Position numbers and translations under genes: made by a program. Source: Spirosoma pollinicola (GTDB taxonomy: Bacteria > Bacteroidota > Bacteroidia > Cytophagales > Spirosomataceae). From it: a stretch of 64,000 nt of DNA. This document shows positions 9,157 to 16,379 of the stretch, piece after piece (position 1 is the first letter of the stretch; every line of letters begins with the position of its first letter). The stretch is from positions 310,001-374,000 of the forward strand of contig NZ_CP025096.1 in the NCBI RefSeq assembly GCF_002831565.1, read 5' to 3'. The notes below the pieces were generated by a model. The model ran no database searches. It was given only the letters and a program-made list of their open reading frames with translations, and was not told the origin of the DNA.

Positions 9157-9633
9157 CTAGTTACACGAAAGCAGGTAGATGGCTACTGGTATCAATATGA
9201 CTGCAGCAGCAGCAAACATCGCCCTTCTTTTAAATCTACCTGTCTTTACCTCTATCAGTTTGAGAAACCTGTAGGCTGCCTTTATACCTTTCCTTTTGTA
9301 TACGCCGATTGCCTCTATCGGGATAATTTGCCTGGCATGGTCAACCTGTCCCGATTCATAATCAGCGTAAAACCTTTTCGCTCGCTCCTTAAACGTAAGC
9401 GCATTGATCTGGTTTTGGTCATCTTGATACTGGAGCAGCTGTTGCTCAGCATTCCAACTAAAGCCGCAATGCAAACATTGCCGATCTCGGTTGTCACCGC
9501 TGAACAAATCAGCCAGCACTTGATTTTCTTCTTCTTTGTTGAAACTTATATCAGTAAGGCTAATCGGTTGCTTATTGCCAAACCCAGCCAGCTGATCCGA
9601 CCCACACTTCGGACAATGTAACAGATTATACAT
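9157..9633 (-). CDS. Zinc-ribbon membrane protein, uncharacterised
   Basis: A 158-residue protein with two Cys pairs, CPKC at residues 8-11 and CLHC at about 54-57, forming a probable zinc ribbon, then an alpha-helical middle and one C-terminal transmembrane helix (about 139-156, AMFAAAAVILIPVAIYLL). This gives a cytoplasmic ribbon tethered to the membrane by its tail. No named family recognised. Its 3' end abuts the truncated dehydrogenase gene, so the deletion that destroyed that gene may have joined the two. Confidence 0.75.
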   Translation of the reverse strand: MYNLLHCPKCGSDQLAGFGNKQPISLTDISFNKEEENQVLADLFSGDNRDRQCLHCGFSWNAEQQLLQYQDDQNQINALTFKERAKRFYADYESGQVDHARQIIPIEAIGVYKRKGIKAAYRFLKLIEVKTGRFKRRAMFAAAAVILIPVAIYLLSCN

Positions 9634-9700
9634 GTTGAAAAACGAATAGTTGGTTAATGGACTTAAACGGATTGACTTGTCAGGCTTATAAGATGACGAA

Positions 9701-10015
9701 TTACGCTTCCTGTAGCTGCTTTACTAGTTTTCGAAACCGTTCCTGTAACCCTTCCAGCGCATATGTTTTGCGCTCGGCTGGCTGGGGACTGAGCGTATTG
9801 ACGCTAAGGAAGTAGTCATAGTCTGCATTAAATACCTCTTCCGGTCCTATTATATTGGCAACAGGTCCCGATTCAGGTTTTGCCACTACCTGATCTGCCA
9901 ACGCGGTGATCAGCGTATACTGGGAAACAATAGTATCGTTATCGGTATTGACCGTATAAGTCAGGAACTCTTTGAGTTGACTAATTAGTCGCGACTTTAC
10001 ATCGTCAGTTTGCAT
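9701..10015 (-). CDS. Small soluble hypothetical protein
   Basis: 104 residues, charged and helical, with no signal peptide, membrane segment or Cys pairs. Contains SQLKEFLTYTV near the start and a basic C-terminal helix (QERFRKLVKQLQEA). No family recognised. It belongs to a run of short leftward genes (9157-11394) with separate intergenic gaps. Confidence 0.55.
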   Translation of the reverse strand: MQTDDVKSRLISQLKEFLTYTVNTDNDTIVSQYTLITALADQVVAKPESGPVANIIGPEEVFNADYDYFLSVNTLSPQPAERKTYALEGLQERFRKLVKQLQEA

Positions 10016-10176
10016 AGTTACAGCGAAAGATTATTTTATCTTATTAACGCCCATTAGGTAGCAAGGTTTGAATAAGCCGTAAGCAGTTCGCCAAATGACC
10101 CGACCAGAAATGCGTTAGCCGCCTGTAGTAAGCGCAGACAGCGAGTGTTCAGGCGGTGCTATAGTAGCTCTCTTTA

Positions 10177-10434
10177 TTAAAGCGTCACGTTGCGTTTCAC
10201 AAAACGAATGGCGAGGTAGGTATACAGACCAAGGGCTGATGTCTCCCCGGCCGCTTCCAGATAGTTCTTTCGGTAAACTCCCGTCTGAACGTCATCCACC
10301 CAATCCATCCAGGCGTAACAATAACCCATAAACCCGACGAAGGCGCCTACCATAAGAAGTAAAGCGAAGAGCATTTGGCGCGTGGTCATAAAGTTGACTA
10401 AGTCGAGCAAGTCGATGGAATTAATTTCGATCAA
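10177..10434 (-). CDS. Small membrane protein
   Basis: 85 residues with a strong helix at about 19-42 (MLFALLLMVGAFVGFMGYCYAW) and a weaker amphipathic C-terminal segment (LGLYTYLAIRFV). No family recognised. Probably an inner-membrane protein of unknown role. Confidence 0.55.
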   Translation of the reverse strand: MIEINSIDLLDLVNFMTTRQMLFALLLMVGAFVGFMGYCYAWMDWVDDVQTGVYRKNYLEAAGETSALGLYTYLAIRFVKRNVTL

Positions 10435-10565
10435 CTTAACTTAGACAAAATCCTTGCCAAATAAACTGGTCATCAATTCTTTTCAGGTAAGACCCTCATC
10501 AAGGAGCAGCACCGTCATCTGCCTGGCCATACCGTGTAATAAGGGAGAATATGATCACAAAAAAA

Positions 10566-10589
10566 GCTTGCTACTGGTCAGTAGCAAGC
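10566..10589 (-). terminator. Terminator hairpin after the 81-residue membrane protein gene
   Basis: GCTTGCTACTGGTCAGTAGC plus AAGC forms an 11-bp stem with a tight loop; on the minus strand it is followed by a seven-T run. It lies 27 bp beyond the stop codon at 10616. Confidence 0.8.
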
Positions 10590-10615
10590 CGCATAATTTA
10601 TTGTCCTGACTTGAT

Positions 10616-10861
10616 CTAGTCACTTCCTTCTACTTTCACTAGTTTATTATACAAGCCAAGTATCAAAAAGGGAGCCGCCCATTGACCGATGAATAAACTA
10701 CGATCACGGTCGCCGGTATATTGAAGGTATAATGAAGCGCCCATGGAGCCCAGAGCTGCCCATAAAAATAAGTCAGAAGGGAGCTTAGCCGTTTGTTCTT
10801 CAATCGTCTTGGCGACAGGGCCTTCTTTGTGTTCTGGATTGGAATTATCTGGATTAGCCAT
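10616..10861 (-). CDS. Small two-helix membrane protein
   Basis: 81 residues: a polar N-terminus rich in Asn/Glu/Lys, then two hydrophobic segments (about 31-46, LFLWAALGSMGASLYL; about 57-70, GQWAAPFLILGLY) joined by a charged DRDRS loop. The ATG at 10861 is the only sensible start, and the gene has its own terminator, which supports it being real. Function unknown. Confidence 0.7.
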   Translation of the reverse strand: MANPDNSNPEHKEGPVAKTIEEQTAKLPSDLFLWAALGSMGASLYLQYTGDRDRSLFIGQWAAPFLILGLYNKLVKVEGSD

Positions 10862-10944
10862 GAGGTGAATTAATAAGTTTAGTGACTACCCTGTAACAGA
10901 ACGTTTGTAATAAGGTTTGATCATTTTTTTGCCGCCGGAGTTGG

Positions 10945-11394
10945 TTAGTGAGCCAGATACATGATCGTCGATGCACCGATCGACTTGGAGAGCTTTTTAA
11001 CCAGATCGTTCAGTTGATTGAACCCGCTCCGTTCGACCCCGCTTCCAGAGCCTTTATTAGCCAGAGGTACGTTGGTGTATTTATTACCCGACACCTCCGC
11101 TTCGCCATATCCTCTAAAAGTAACTGTATTGTTCTGAATAGAAACGACCACTTTTATGGCGATCTCATCCCCCATATTTTTGAACTCCGTTATCATGAAC
11201 CCTTTGCTCTGGTCTGACTGATCCATAAAAAAACCCAACGTCTCAAGCCTGAATTCAATCATATCGAACAAGGCCGTATCTGACAGGGCGGTCGTGATTT
11301 CAATTCGGTTGGCACCTTTCGGGATTAACAGCTTTTGGGAATAACTCGCACTAAAAATCAATAAAAACAGGAGCGTATAAAGTCCACTTTTCAT
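10945..11394 (-). CDS. Secreted hypothetical protein
   Basis: 149 residues with a clear signal peptide cleaved after SASYSQ (about residue 19). The mature part looks like an alternating alpha/beta domain (IEITTALSDTALFDMIEFRLETLGFFMDQ; AIKVVVSIQNNTVTFRGYGEAEV) of the general type found in small Bacteroidota periplasmic proteins. No catalytic motif is visible and no family is assigned. Confidence 0.7.
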   Translation of the reverse strand: MKSGLYTLLFLLIFSASYSQKLLIPKGANRIEITTALSDTALFDMIEFRLETLGFFMDQSDQSKGFMITEFKNMGDEIAIKVVVSIQNNTVTFRGYGEAEVSGNKYTNVPLANKGSGSGVERSGFNQLNDLVKKLSKSIGASTIMYLAH

Positions 11395-11516
11395 AGTACA
11401 GCAGGTTTGCCGTAAAGATAACCCCTATCCGAATTGGTTCTGCCCAGAGGAGTTGCTGTTCAGGCTACTTTGTTTCGCTCTTGTATCGTCTTCACCATTT
11501 CTTCAGGCAATCCGTT

Positions 11517-12083
11517 TTATACGGCCGCGACCTTACCGGCAAGGCGTTTCACACCATATACACCAGGAATACGCCCTTTCAGGGTACTTCGTAAACTTTT
11601 GGGTTCGGCAACAATGCGTGCGCCCGTCCAGGTGGCGGCAATCACCATGCCAGCCGCTACCAGTATGATATCCTTAATGATGTACTGAGCGGCTAACGTT
11701 GGCGCATGCAAGGGACCGGGGAACAGTTCGCCGGGATAGATGAGCAAAGGCGACATCGCCCCTATCATCTGGGCGGCCATCAGCCAGACACCAACCCGTA
11801 GAAATCGACCTGTAACAAAGCAGATGCCGATTATACACTCCAGAGCAGCTACGAAGTCCATAGCGTTATGTCCGGTAATGACACCCAAGGTGAGTACCGT
11901 TGTGGTTCGGGTGGCCAGCGATTCAATGGGGCTGATACCCGGAAAAAACTTCAGAATCCCGAAACCAAGAAATATAATACCCATACCGATACGCAATAGT
12001 AAAATGCTATAGGTAACAAGCCATCGATTGATGTTTGTATCCAGCCGGTCGAAGCGGTTAAAAAGATTCATTAGTGTTCTCAT
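11517..12083 (-). CDS. DoxX-superfamily membrane protein
   Basis: 188 residues with four membrane helices and the DoxX/DUF417-type opening LLRIGMGIIFLGFGILKFFPG (about 29-49), followed by VITGHNAMDFVAALECIIGICFVTGRF and a C-terminal basic tail. Related proteins are small inner-membrane subunits linked to redox stress or quinone chemistry in various bacteria, but the exact function of this branch is not defined. Divergent from the barrel gene at 12207. Confidence 0.8.
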   Translation of the reverse strand: MRTLMNLFNRFDRLDTNINRWLVTYSILLLRIGMGIIFLGFGILKFFPGISPIESLATRTTTVLTLGVITGHNAMDFVAALECIIGICFVTGRFLRVGVWLMAAQMIGAMSPLLIYPGELFPGPLHAPTLAAQYIIKDIILVAAGMVIAATWTGARIVAEPKSLRSTLKGRIPGVYGVKRLAGKVAAV

Positions 12084-12206
12084 AGTCGTTAAGTCGGTAG
12101 CAGGGTTTATTTTTGTTCATACTAACGCACAAATCGCTACTTATAGATTTACGCGGTACGAATGGTACTAACCAACACCTTATCACTTTCCCGTTTATAG
12201 CGACTT

Positions 12207-12809
12207 ATGAGACATTTCTGCTTGAGAAATAGCCTGTATATATTTCTGTTCTTAACCCTCTCGACCCGCTATCTTCGGGCCCAACAGTCAGTAAAAGACT
12301 CGGTAAAAGCTACATTCAATTTTAAGCAGGCCCCCTGGTATGCCAGATCGGTGCCGTTTGCCATTTATACAGGAGCAGGCAAAACAAGCGACCGGGTGGC
12401 CCAAAATATTGAAATTGGTAAAACATTCCACGTTATTGACATAGGTGTCGCTTTCGGCAGAAACACCCTTAGACCCGATACGACCCTATTCTTAGAAGGA
12501 CGGGTAACGATGAACGTAGCCAATTATGGCATCTTTGCGAATGAGATGGCTCTAGGCGCGGGCAAGCTTTTCGACTCAAAAGGAAGTTTAATGCTCGAAC
12601 TGAGCTACAATATTTTTGCGCAGCTTTCGCCTAAACTCGGCTTTGGTTTTACCACAGGCTATTATGATTTCAGCAACGATTCGTTCGATAGCTCAAAAAC
12701 ATTCTATGGGTTTATCCTTCGCTATGGCTTACCCCGAAATGACTCAGGCGGTATTGTTGGCCTTGGGCGGGGTGGCCGTCGGATTCGGGCAAGGCATGTA
12801 CACCGATGA
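12207..12809 (+). CDS. Predicted outer-membrane beta-barrel or secreted protein
   Basis: 200 residues with a signal peptide ending at LRAQ (about 26). The remainder has the alternating hydrophobic pattern and Gly/aromatic turns of a small barrel: FAIYTGAGKTSDRVAQNIEIGKT, LGFGFTTGYYDFSNDSF, FYGFILRYGL. The extreme C-terminus (GLGRGGRRIRARHVHR) is basic and unlike a barrel end, so a late frameshift is possible; another frame continues briefly with LLALGGVAVGFGQGMYTDE, a more barrel-like end. Function unknown. Confidence 0.65.
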   Translation: MRHFCLRNSLYIFLFLTLSTRYLRAQQSVKDSVKATFNFKQAPWYARSVPFAIYTGAGKTSDRVAQNIEIGKTFHVIDIGVAFGRNTLRPDTTLFLEGRVTMNVANYGIFANEMALGAGKLFDSKGSLMLELSYNIFAQLSPKLGFGFTTGYYDFSNDSFDSSKTFYGFILRYGLPRNDSGGIVGLGRGGRRIRARHVHR

Positions 12810-12820
12810 GTGAATTTCCC

Positions 12821-12854
12821 AAACCTATAAGGTTTCTAGAAACCTTATAGGTTT
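12821..12854. terminator. Perfect 34-bp palindrome between convergent genes
   Basis: AAACCTATAAGGTTTC and its exact complement meet at a CTAG centre. It lies between two converging stop codons and overlaps the stop of the acetyltransferase gene. Probably a bidirectional terminator. Confidence 0.75.
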
Positions 12855-13389
12855 ACAATAGCAGCCCGATGGGCAATGGATTAGTTGGGTTTAGCTCGTG
12901 AGGCTGCAAAGTCAGTTGAAACCAGGCTACATCGTGCCAGCCACCCATTTTGTAGCCAATATTGGCGTACGTACCAATGTAGTCGAAGCCCATAGCCCGA
13001 TGAAACGTCTCGCTTTTCAGGTTCGGGCTTGTGATCCCCGCATAGGCATTATAATAGCCCTGCCGACGCAGAAACTCAAACAACAGAGTATAAAGCTGGC
13101 GGGCAATGCCCCTTCGGTACCCATCGGGATGGACATACACCGACGTTTCGACCGACCATTGATAAGCAGGTCGGTCCCGGTGCTTCGACGCATAGGCATA
13201 GCCTAGAATTTGCCCGTCCAGTTCGGCCACTAAATACGGAAACTGTTGCTGAATGGTCTGGATTCGGGCGGCAAATTCCGCTACCGTTGGCACCTCATAC
13301 TCAAACGTAATGGTGGTACCGAGAATATAAGGCGCGTAGATGGCCAGAATAAAAGGGGCATCGTCGGGTGTAGCGAAACGGATAGTCAT
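12853..13389 (-). CDS. GNAT N-acetyltransferase, phosphinothricin-acetyltransferase-like
   Basis: 178-residue GNAT acyltransferase using acetyl-CoA. It follows the Pat/MddA-like subgroup closely: MTIRFATPDDAPFILAIYAPYI at the start, WSVETSVYVHPDGYRRGIARQLY (beta4 and the acetyl-CoA pyrophosphate loop, about residues 78-100), then ITSPNLKSETFHRAMGF and GYKMGGWHDVAWF. This subgroup acetylates amino acid analogues such as phosphinothricin or methionine sulfoximine; the natural substrate here is unknown. Its start is 6 bp after the stop of mgtE, so the two are probably co-transcribed. Confidence 0.9.
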   Translation of the reverse strand: MTIRFATPDDAPFILAIYAPYILGTTITFEYEVPTVAEFAARIQTIQQQFPYLVAELDGQILGYAYASKHRDRPAYQWSVETSVYVHPDGYRRGIARQLYTLLFEFLRRQGYYNAYAGITSPNLKSETFHRAMGFDYIGTYANIGYKMGGWHDVAWFQLTLQPHELNPTNPLPIGLLL

Positions 13390-13395
13390 AGCCTG

Positions 13396-14748
13396 TTAAA
13401 CTTCGGCCAAAAGCCATTGTGCAATCATGAAATAAACACCAATGCCAATCAGGTCATTGGCTGTTGTAATGAATGGTCCCGACGCTACAGCCGGATTTAT
13501 CCCTATTTTATTGAGTAACAGGGGCGTTACCGTCCCCATGAACGACGCCAGCATAACAACGGCAAGCAGAGACGTAGCCACCACGAAAAACAAACGCGGT
13601 TCGCCAATGATAAATGTATACGTTCCGGCGATCAGGCCCACCACCAGCCCGTTGATAACCGCCACCAGCAACGTTCGCAGCAACCGCCGACCAAACGTTA
13701 CGCTCAATCCCGAGGTATCGGCCAGGCTTTGTAAAATCAGCGATGACGTCTGAATGCCAACATTACCGCCGGTCGATCCGATAATAGGAATGAAAGCAGC
13801 CAGAGCCGCAACTTTGCCTAATTCACTCTGAAATCCATTGATGACGGTGGCTGCCATCAAACTCCCCAACGCCCCCGCCACCAGCCAGGGAAGCTGCACT
13901 TTGGAGCGTTGCCAGACGCTATCGTCCTCCTCTACCTCGCCCGAAAGCCCCGAAATAACCTGAATATCTTCTTCGGCCTGATCGGTAATAACGTCGACCA
14001 CGTCATCAATCGTGATCCGGCCCAGGAGCCGCTGCTGCACGTTTACAACCGGAATAGCATCCAGGTCATACTTCTGCATCACCTCGGCTACTTCGGCAAC
14101 CGGGCGATACGTTTCGACAAAAACGATGTCTTCATCGTAGATATCAGCAATCTTGGCGTTCTTCCGGGCCAGCACAATCTTCTTCAGCGATACCAGACCC
14201 AGTAATTTCCCAACATCGTCGACAACGTAAATCGCATACACATTTTCGACATCTTCGGCTTGCTGGCGAATCTCCTCGATACAGGCGTTGACCGTTAGAT
14301 TGACATTGATCCGAATCAACTCTTTCTGCATCAAACTACCCGCAACACCATCCTCATAGTGGAGCAAGTCCAGAATAAATCGAGCCTGTTCGCGGTCTTC
14401 CAGAAAACCGATCACCTCTTCCCGAATCTGAATAGGCTGTTGATTCAGGACGTCCACGGCATCGTCGGAGTCCATCTGGTTGATGAAGGGCGCTAGCTCA
14501 GCCGATGTAAACAGTTTGAGCAAGGCCGTCCGCTCGGTCTGGTCGAGGTTAGCTAGAATTTCGGCACCAACCGTTTTATCAAGCAGGCTGAGTAGGTAAT
14601 GGGCGGATTCGGGGGTTAACTCATCCAGAATCCCGGAAATGTCGGCGGGAAACAGTTCCTCCATTTCCGTCCGCAACAGCGTATCATCGCTCGCATCAAT
14701 AGCCGACTGAATATGATCGAGGTAGTCTTTGGTGAGTTCGAAAGTCAC
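13396..14748 (-). CDS. mgtE: Magnesium transporter MgtE
   Basis: 450-residue homodimeric Mg2+ channel/transporter of the inner membrane. The N-terminal helical MgtE_N domain spans about residues 20-125, followed by two CBS domains (about 130-260; LITIDDVVDVITDQAEEDI closes the second) that sense cytoplasmic Mg2+ in characterised homologues. Five C-terminal membrane helices follow from about 285, with GSTGGNVGIQTSSLILQ and the pore-lining segment near PAVASGPFITTANDLIG. Length and domain order are canonical. It is the middle gene of rsmA-mgtE-acetyltransferase, with a repeat-filled 66-bp gap to rsmA. No Mg-sensing leader was recognised. Confidence 0.96.
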   Translation of the reverse strand: MTFELTKDYLDHIQSAIDASDDTLLRTEMEELFPADISGILDELTPESAHYLLSLLDKTVGAEILANLDQTERTALLKLFTSAELAPFINQMDSDDAVDVLNQQPIQIREEVIGFLEDREQARFILDLLHYEDGVAGSLMQKELIRINVNLTVNACIEEIRQQAEDVENVYAIYVVDDVGKLLGLVSLKKIVLARKNAKIADIYDEDIVFVETYRPVAEVAEVMQKYDLDAIPVVNVQQRLLGRITIDDVVDVITDQAEEDIQVISGLSGEVEEDDSVWQRSKVQLPWLVAGALGSLMAATVINGFQSELGKVAALAAFIPIIGSTGGNVGIQTSSLILQSLADTSGLSVTFGRRLLRTLLVAVINGLVVGLIAGTYTFIIGEPRLFFVVATSLLAVVMLASFMGTVTPLLLNKIGINPAVASGPFITTANDLIGIGVYFMIAQWLLAEV

Positions 14749-14765
14749 AGTTGTAAAGAGCGAAA

Positions 14766-14836
14766 GAGTAAAAGAGCGAAAGAGTGATAGACCGGCATTC
14801 CGGCTGGCGTATGTTCACTCATTCGCTCTTTCGCTC
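14766..14836. repeat. Inverted repeat of GAGCGAAAGAG type (family E), copy 1
   Basis: Arms 14766-14787 and 14815-14836 match as reverse complements with three mismatches. The right arm encodes the last residues and stop codon of rsmA. The same GAGCGAAAGAG wording recurs at 19833-19923. Confidence 0.8.
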
Positions 14837-15630
14837 ATTAACGAAGTTAATTCCACAAACTCGGCCACGCTCAACTGTTCAGCACGTTTATCCATAAAAG
14901 GGCTGGCAAGAGCAACTTCGGGTGGACTTAATGGTTTGAGCGCGTTACGCAATGTTTTTCGGCGCTGGCTGAATCCCGCCTTTACGACCTGTGTAAACTT
15001 CCGCTCGTCGCAACCGAGATCAGTAGTGCTGTTTCGCCGGAGTGAAATCACGCCCGAAAAGACCTTTGGGGGTGGATTGAACACGATGGGGTCAACCGTG
15101 AATTCATACTTAATATCGTACCAGGCTTGTAGCAATACGCTCAGGATTCCATAGTCTTTATTGCCTGGCCCGGACGCTACCCGCTGGGCTACTTCGCGTT
15201 GAAACATACCCACAATTTCGGGAACCCGTTCGCGCATTTCGAGTGCTTTAAACAGAATCTGGGTTGAAATATTATAGGGAAAGTTACCAATAATGGCAAA
15301 CGGCTCGACGCTGTCGGGCTTTTTTGTTGGTAATAAATCAGGCCGGATATTCAGAAAGTCGGCACCCAGAATTTTGCCTTCCAGCGCAGGAAAATGCACT
15401 TTCAAATAATCGACTGACTCGCGATCAATTTCGATAACGTAGGTTTCGAACTGGTCATTCTGGAGCAGAAACTGGGTCAAAACGCCCGTTCCCGGTCCAA
15501 TTTCGAGGATTCTTTTATAAGGCACCCCATCGACGCCCGGATGTACGGAAAGGAGTTCAGCAATTCGTTGGGCGATGCTCAGGTCCTTCAAAAAATGTTG
15601 ACCGAGTTCTTTTTTAGGTTTAACGTACAT
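14815..15630 (-). CDS. rsmA: 16S rRNA (adenine1518-N6/adenine1519-N6)-dimethyltransferase RsmA (KsgA)
   Basis: SAM-dependent methyltransferase that dimethylates two adjacent adenines in the 3' terminal helix of 16S rRNA during small-subunit maturation. 271 residues, normal for the family. KKELGQHFLKD at the N-terminus, SAM motif ILEIGPGTGVLTQFLL (about 41-56), VIEID, then the catalytic NFPYNISTQILFK (about 116-128), and FQREVAQRV with the C-terminal NPPPKVFSGVISL. The last residues (MSERANE) are encoded by a copy of intergenic repeat E, so the tail was probably replaced by repeat sequence. The final residues are not catalytic. Confidence 0.96.
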   Translation of the reverse strand: MYVKPKKELGQHFLKDLSIAQRIAELLSVHPGVDGVPYKRILEIGPGTGVLTQFLLQNDQFETYVIEIDRESVDYLKVHFPALEGKILGADFLNIRPDLLPTKKPDSVEPFAIIGNFPYNISTQILFKALEMRERVPEIVGMFQREVAQRVASGPGNKDYGILSVLLQAWYDIKYEFTVDPIVFNPPPKVFSGVISLRRNSTTDLGCDERKFTQVVKAGFSQRRKTLRNALKPLSPPEVALASPFMDKRAEQLSVAEFVELTSLMSERANE

Positions 15631-15668
15631 AATACCGATGGGTTTTGGGTGAGGTTGGCAGCCCAGTG

Positions 15669-15676
15669 CAAAGGTA
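15669..15676 (-). promoter_or_regulatory. Putative -7 box for rsmA
   Basis: TACCTTTG on the minus strand matches TAnnTTTG exactly, 38 bp before the rsmA ATG. A good -33 element is not visible; hairpin repeat B begins 19 bp further upstream. Confidence 0.4.
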
Positions 15677-15694
15677 GAGGGAATTGGCTGTCTA

Positions 15695-15837
15695 CCACCC
15701 CCAACCCCCTCCTAAAACAGGAGGGGGCTATGCCGAAGGGTATTTGGTCACTGGCTCCACCAGGGTTAGGAGAGGAATATGCCAAGAGTACCCCGTTACT
15801 AAGCCCCCTCCTGTTTTAGGAGGGGGTTGGGGGTGGT
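15695..15837. repeat. Hairpin repeat unit B1 next to the DUF559 gene (CCACCCCCAACCCCCTCC type)
   Basis: Inverted copies at 15695-15729 and 15802-15837, separated by 72 bp. Each copy contains CCCCCTCCTAAAACAGGAGG, itself a hairpin, plus a CCACCCCCAA tail. The unit is 143 bp long. The right copy overlaps the 3' end of the DUF559 coding sequence and supplies its last 12 codons. Confidence 0.93.
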
Positions 15838-16194
15838 GAAATGTTGTTGAATCTCACTGAGCACTTTGCTCACATTTTTTAGAACGTCTGCATTCTGAAA
15901 GCGAAGAACCCTAATATCCAGGGTCTCAATCGCTTTTTGCCGTTCTTCATCATGGATTTTAACATCAGGGGCATCATGTATCCCTCCATCGACTTCAATA
16001 GCAAGCCGTTCAGATGGGCAATAAAAATCCAATACAAACAACCCAATACTATGCTGTCTCCTGAATTTTCGGCCAGCTAGTTTACTACCTTTTAACTGCT
16101 CCCAAAGAATTTTCTCCGAATCGGTTGCGCCGTTCCGTAGCTCCTGGCGGATAAATGTCAATACTTTCAAATTGTTCAACTGCCCGTTGCGCAT
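15799..16194 (-). CDS. DUF559 (Vsr-like) endonuclease-domain protein within hairpin repeats
   Basis: 131-residue DUF559 protein, a small relative of very-short-patch-repair and PD-(D/E)XK nucleases. Key blocks are ATDSEKILWEQLKG, RKFRRQHSIGLFVLDFYCP (metal-binding Asp) and LAIEVDGGIHD (Glu of the catalytic core), then RVLRFQNADVLKN. The frame extends to 16233, but that part lies in a repeat; I chose the ATG at 16194 (MRNGQLNNLK). The C-terminus TTPNPLLKQEGA is encoded by repeat copy 15802-15837. The gene is thus enclosed by two 143-bp hairpin units and could be their mobilising or processing enzyme; this is inference. Confidence 0.9.
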   Translation of the reverse strand: MRNGQLNNLKVLTFIRQELRNGATDSEKILWEQLKGSKLAGRKFRRQHSIGLFVLDFYCPSERLAIEVDGGIHDAPDVKIHDEERQKAIETLDIRVLRFQNADVLKNVSKVLSEIQQHFTTPNPLLKQEGA

Positions 16195-16223
16195 TGTTTT
16201 GTAGGTGTTTGATTGGTAAATGA

Positions 16224-16366
16224 CCACCCCCAACCCCCTCCTAAAACAGGAGGGGGCTTTTTAAAAGAGCGATTTTGTCAACTTTCCCATCTGTTTTAGT
16301 CAGGGGCTAAAAAAAGAATACACCTCTGCGGAGCCCCCTCCTGTTTTAGGAGGGGGTTGGGGGTGG
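16224..16366. repeat. Hairpin repeat unit B2 next to the DUF559 gene
   Basis: Inverted copies at 16224-16258 and 16332-16366, separated by 73 bp, again 143 bp in total. The copies are almost identical to those of unit B1 while the inner spacer is unrelated. It lies between the DUF559 start and the 3' end of the Ig-like lipoprotein gene. Confidence 0.93.
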
Positions 16367-16379
16367 TAAACCCACCCCC

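Noticed and set aside
9067-9621. 184-residue rightward frame overlapping the zinc-ribbon gene
   Set aside because: The opposite strand encodes two Cys pairs and a C-terminal helix; this frame has no recognisable features.
15695-16366. CRISPR-like array from the repeated CCCCCTCC units
   Set aside because: Copies alternate in orientation, spacing is irregular across the gene, and no cas gene is present.
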